Of a stretch of DNA of 33,800 nt, positions 33,476 through 33,800 are shown one piece after another. The position numbers and the translations under genes were made by a program. This DNA is from Marilutibacter maris (GTDB taxonomy: Bacteria; Pseudomonadota; Gammaproteobacteria; Xanthomonadales; Xanthomonadaceae). Numbering within the stretch: position 1 is the stretch's first letter; every line of letters begins with the position of its first letter. The stretch lies in the NCBI RefSeq assembly GCF_006546735.2, contig NZ_VICD02000030.1, positions 1 through 33,800 of the forward strand, written 5' to 3'. The notes beneath the pieces are model-generated. The model was not told the origin of the DNA and searched no databases. It saw nothing but the letters and a program-made list of their open reading frames with translations.

Positions 33476-33547
33476 GTAGGAGCGGCGTAAGCCGCGATTC
33501 TTTTGGAGCTCCCGAAGAAGGCCCATCGCGGCTTACGCCGCTCCTAC
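33476..33547. repeat. Perfect REP pair (BIME-like) after recG
   Basis: A 23-bp unit starting GTAGGAGCGGCGTAAGCCGC (33476-33498) is repeated as an exact reverse complement at 33525-33547, separated by 26 nt. Each unit has its own GCGGC-GTAA-GCCGC stem-loop and the GTAG head. Perfect symmetry suggests recent or selected maintenance. Confidence 0.9.
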
Positions 33548-33597
33548 GAAGAGCGTTCGTCCGCCCCATGAATCCAGCCTCCTGAGGCTGGGGGGAC

Positions 33598-33719
33598 GAT
33601 ATCCGGCTGTGCGCGGATATCTCCCAAAGTTTGCTGCGCAAACCTTGGGCCCCGCCGTTGCGCTTCCACACCCCCATTCGCATCTGCGATGCGAATCGCC
33701 CCCTCACTCAGGGGGGAAC
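33598..33719 (+). repeat. 122-bp hairpin repeat, copy 2
   Basis: This full unit runs from GATATCCG to the base before the next unit. It contains in order GATATCCG/CGGATATC, GTTTGC/GCAAAC, ATTCGCATC/GATGCGAAT and CCCCCT/AGGGGG hairpins. It is tandem with copy 3. Confidence 0.9.
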
Positions 33720-33800
33720 GATATCCGGCTGCGCCCGGATATCTCCCAAAGTTTGCTGCGCAAACCTTGGGCCCCACCGTTGCGCTTCCACACCCCCATT
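33720..33800 (+). repeat. 122-bp hairpin repeat, copy 3 (cut by window end)
   Basis: The first 81 nt of a third unit differ from copy 2 at only three positions. The leading hairpin GATATCCGG/CCGGATATC (33720-33728, 33735-33743) is perfect here. The array clearly continues beyond the right edge. Confidence 0.9.

Noticed and set aside
31062-33707. An 881-codon open frame antisense to recG that extends into the repeats
   Set aside because: It runs through the palindromic repeats and terminator without any recognisable domain; recG is intact on the other strand.
33334-33800. CRISPR array or integron attC array
   Set aside because: Units are 122 bp with no short-repeat/unique-spacer alternation, no cas genes are nearby, and there are no attC core sites or gene cassettes.

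Overview
The window is about 68-70% GC by eye and carries gene neighbourhoods typical of Gammaproteobacteria: ygfA-ssrS-zapA, ygfB-pepP, hemW-rdgB-rph facing yicC, and gmk-rpoZ-spoT-ridA ... recG. The DUF1631 protein, the abundance of c-di-GMP proteins, a large TonB-dependent receptor and GTAG-headed REP sequences point to Xanthomonadales/Lysobacterales (Lysobacter- or Luteimonas-like). That assignment is inferred from gene content and order; no database search was possible.

Region 1 (1-8,814). On the minus strand lie the first codons of ygfA, the 6S RNA gene with its own promoter, zapA, a small ZapB-like coiled-coil gene, and a very large periplasmic-propeller sensor with PAS, GGDEF and EAL domains. 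On the plus strand follow ygfB and pepP. A secreted protein resembling polysaccharide lyases sits where ubiH usually stands in E. coli-like orders. Region 2 (8,914-15,664) holds pepQ, a divergent CHASE-PAS-GGDEF-EAL protein whose start lies 12 bp away, and a coupled DUF1631-PilZ pair that converges on it. With the propeller sensor, this gives two c-di-GMP turnover enzymes and at least one c-di-GMP receptor within 15 kb.

Region 3 (15,939-23,952) is housekeeping: hemW, rdgB, a VOC-fold gene and rph on the minus strand, the last three joined by 4-nt ATGA overlaps. On the plus strand are yicC, gmk, rpoZ and spoT. Between yicC and gmk a 180-bp tandem duplication has produced a chimeric mini-ORF joining the first codons of gmk to the last codons of yicC.

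Region 4 (24,197-31,078) begins with ridA. Between ridA and recG sits a 6.4-kb module: a divergent AraC-type regulator, a parallel beta-helix lipoprotein, a di-haem c-type cytochrome lipoprotein whose start overlaps it, and a TonB-dependent receptor, closed by a strong terminator. The middle pair matches two families known to co-occur and still without a function as far as I know. This is the best candidate for an undescribed system: regulated outer-membrane uptake linked to periplasmic redox chemistry.

Region 5 (31,212-33,800) holds recG and then 465 bp of dense hairpin-rich repeats that run off the right edge. Related repeats occur behind spoT and ridA, and at two genes the stop codon itself lies inside the repeat sequence.
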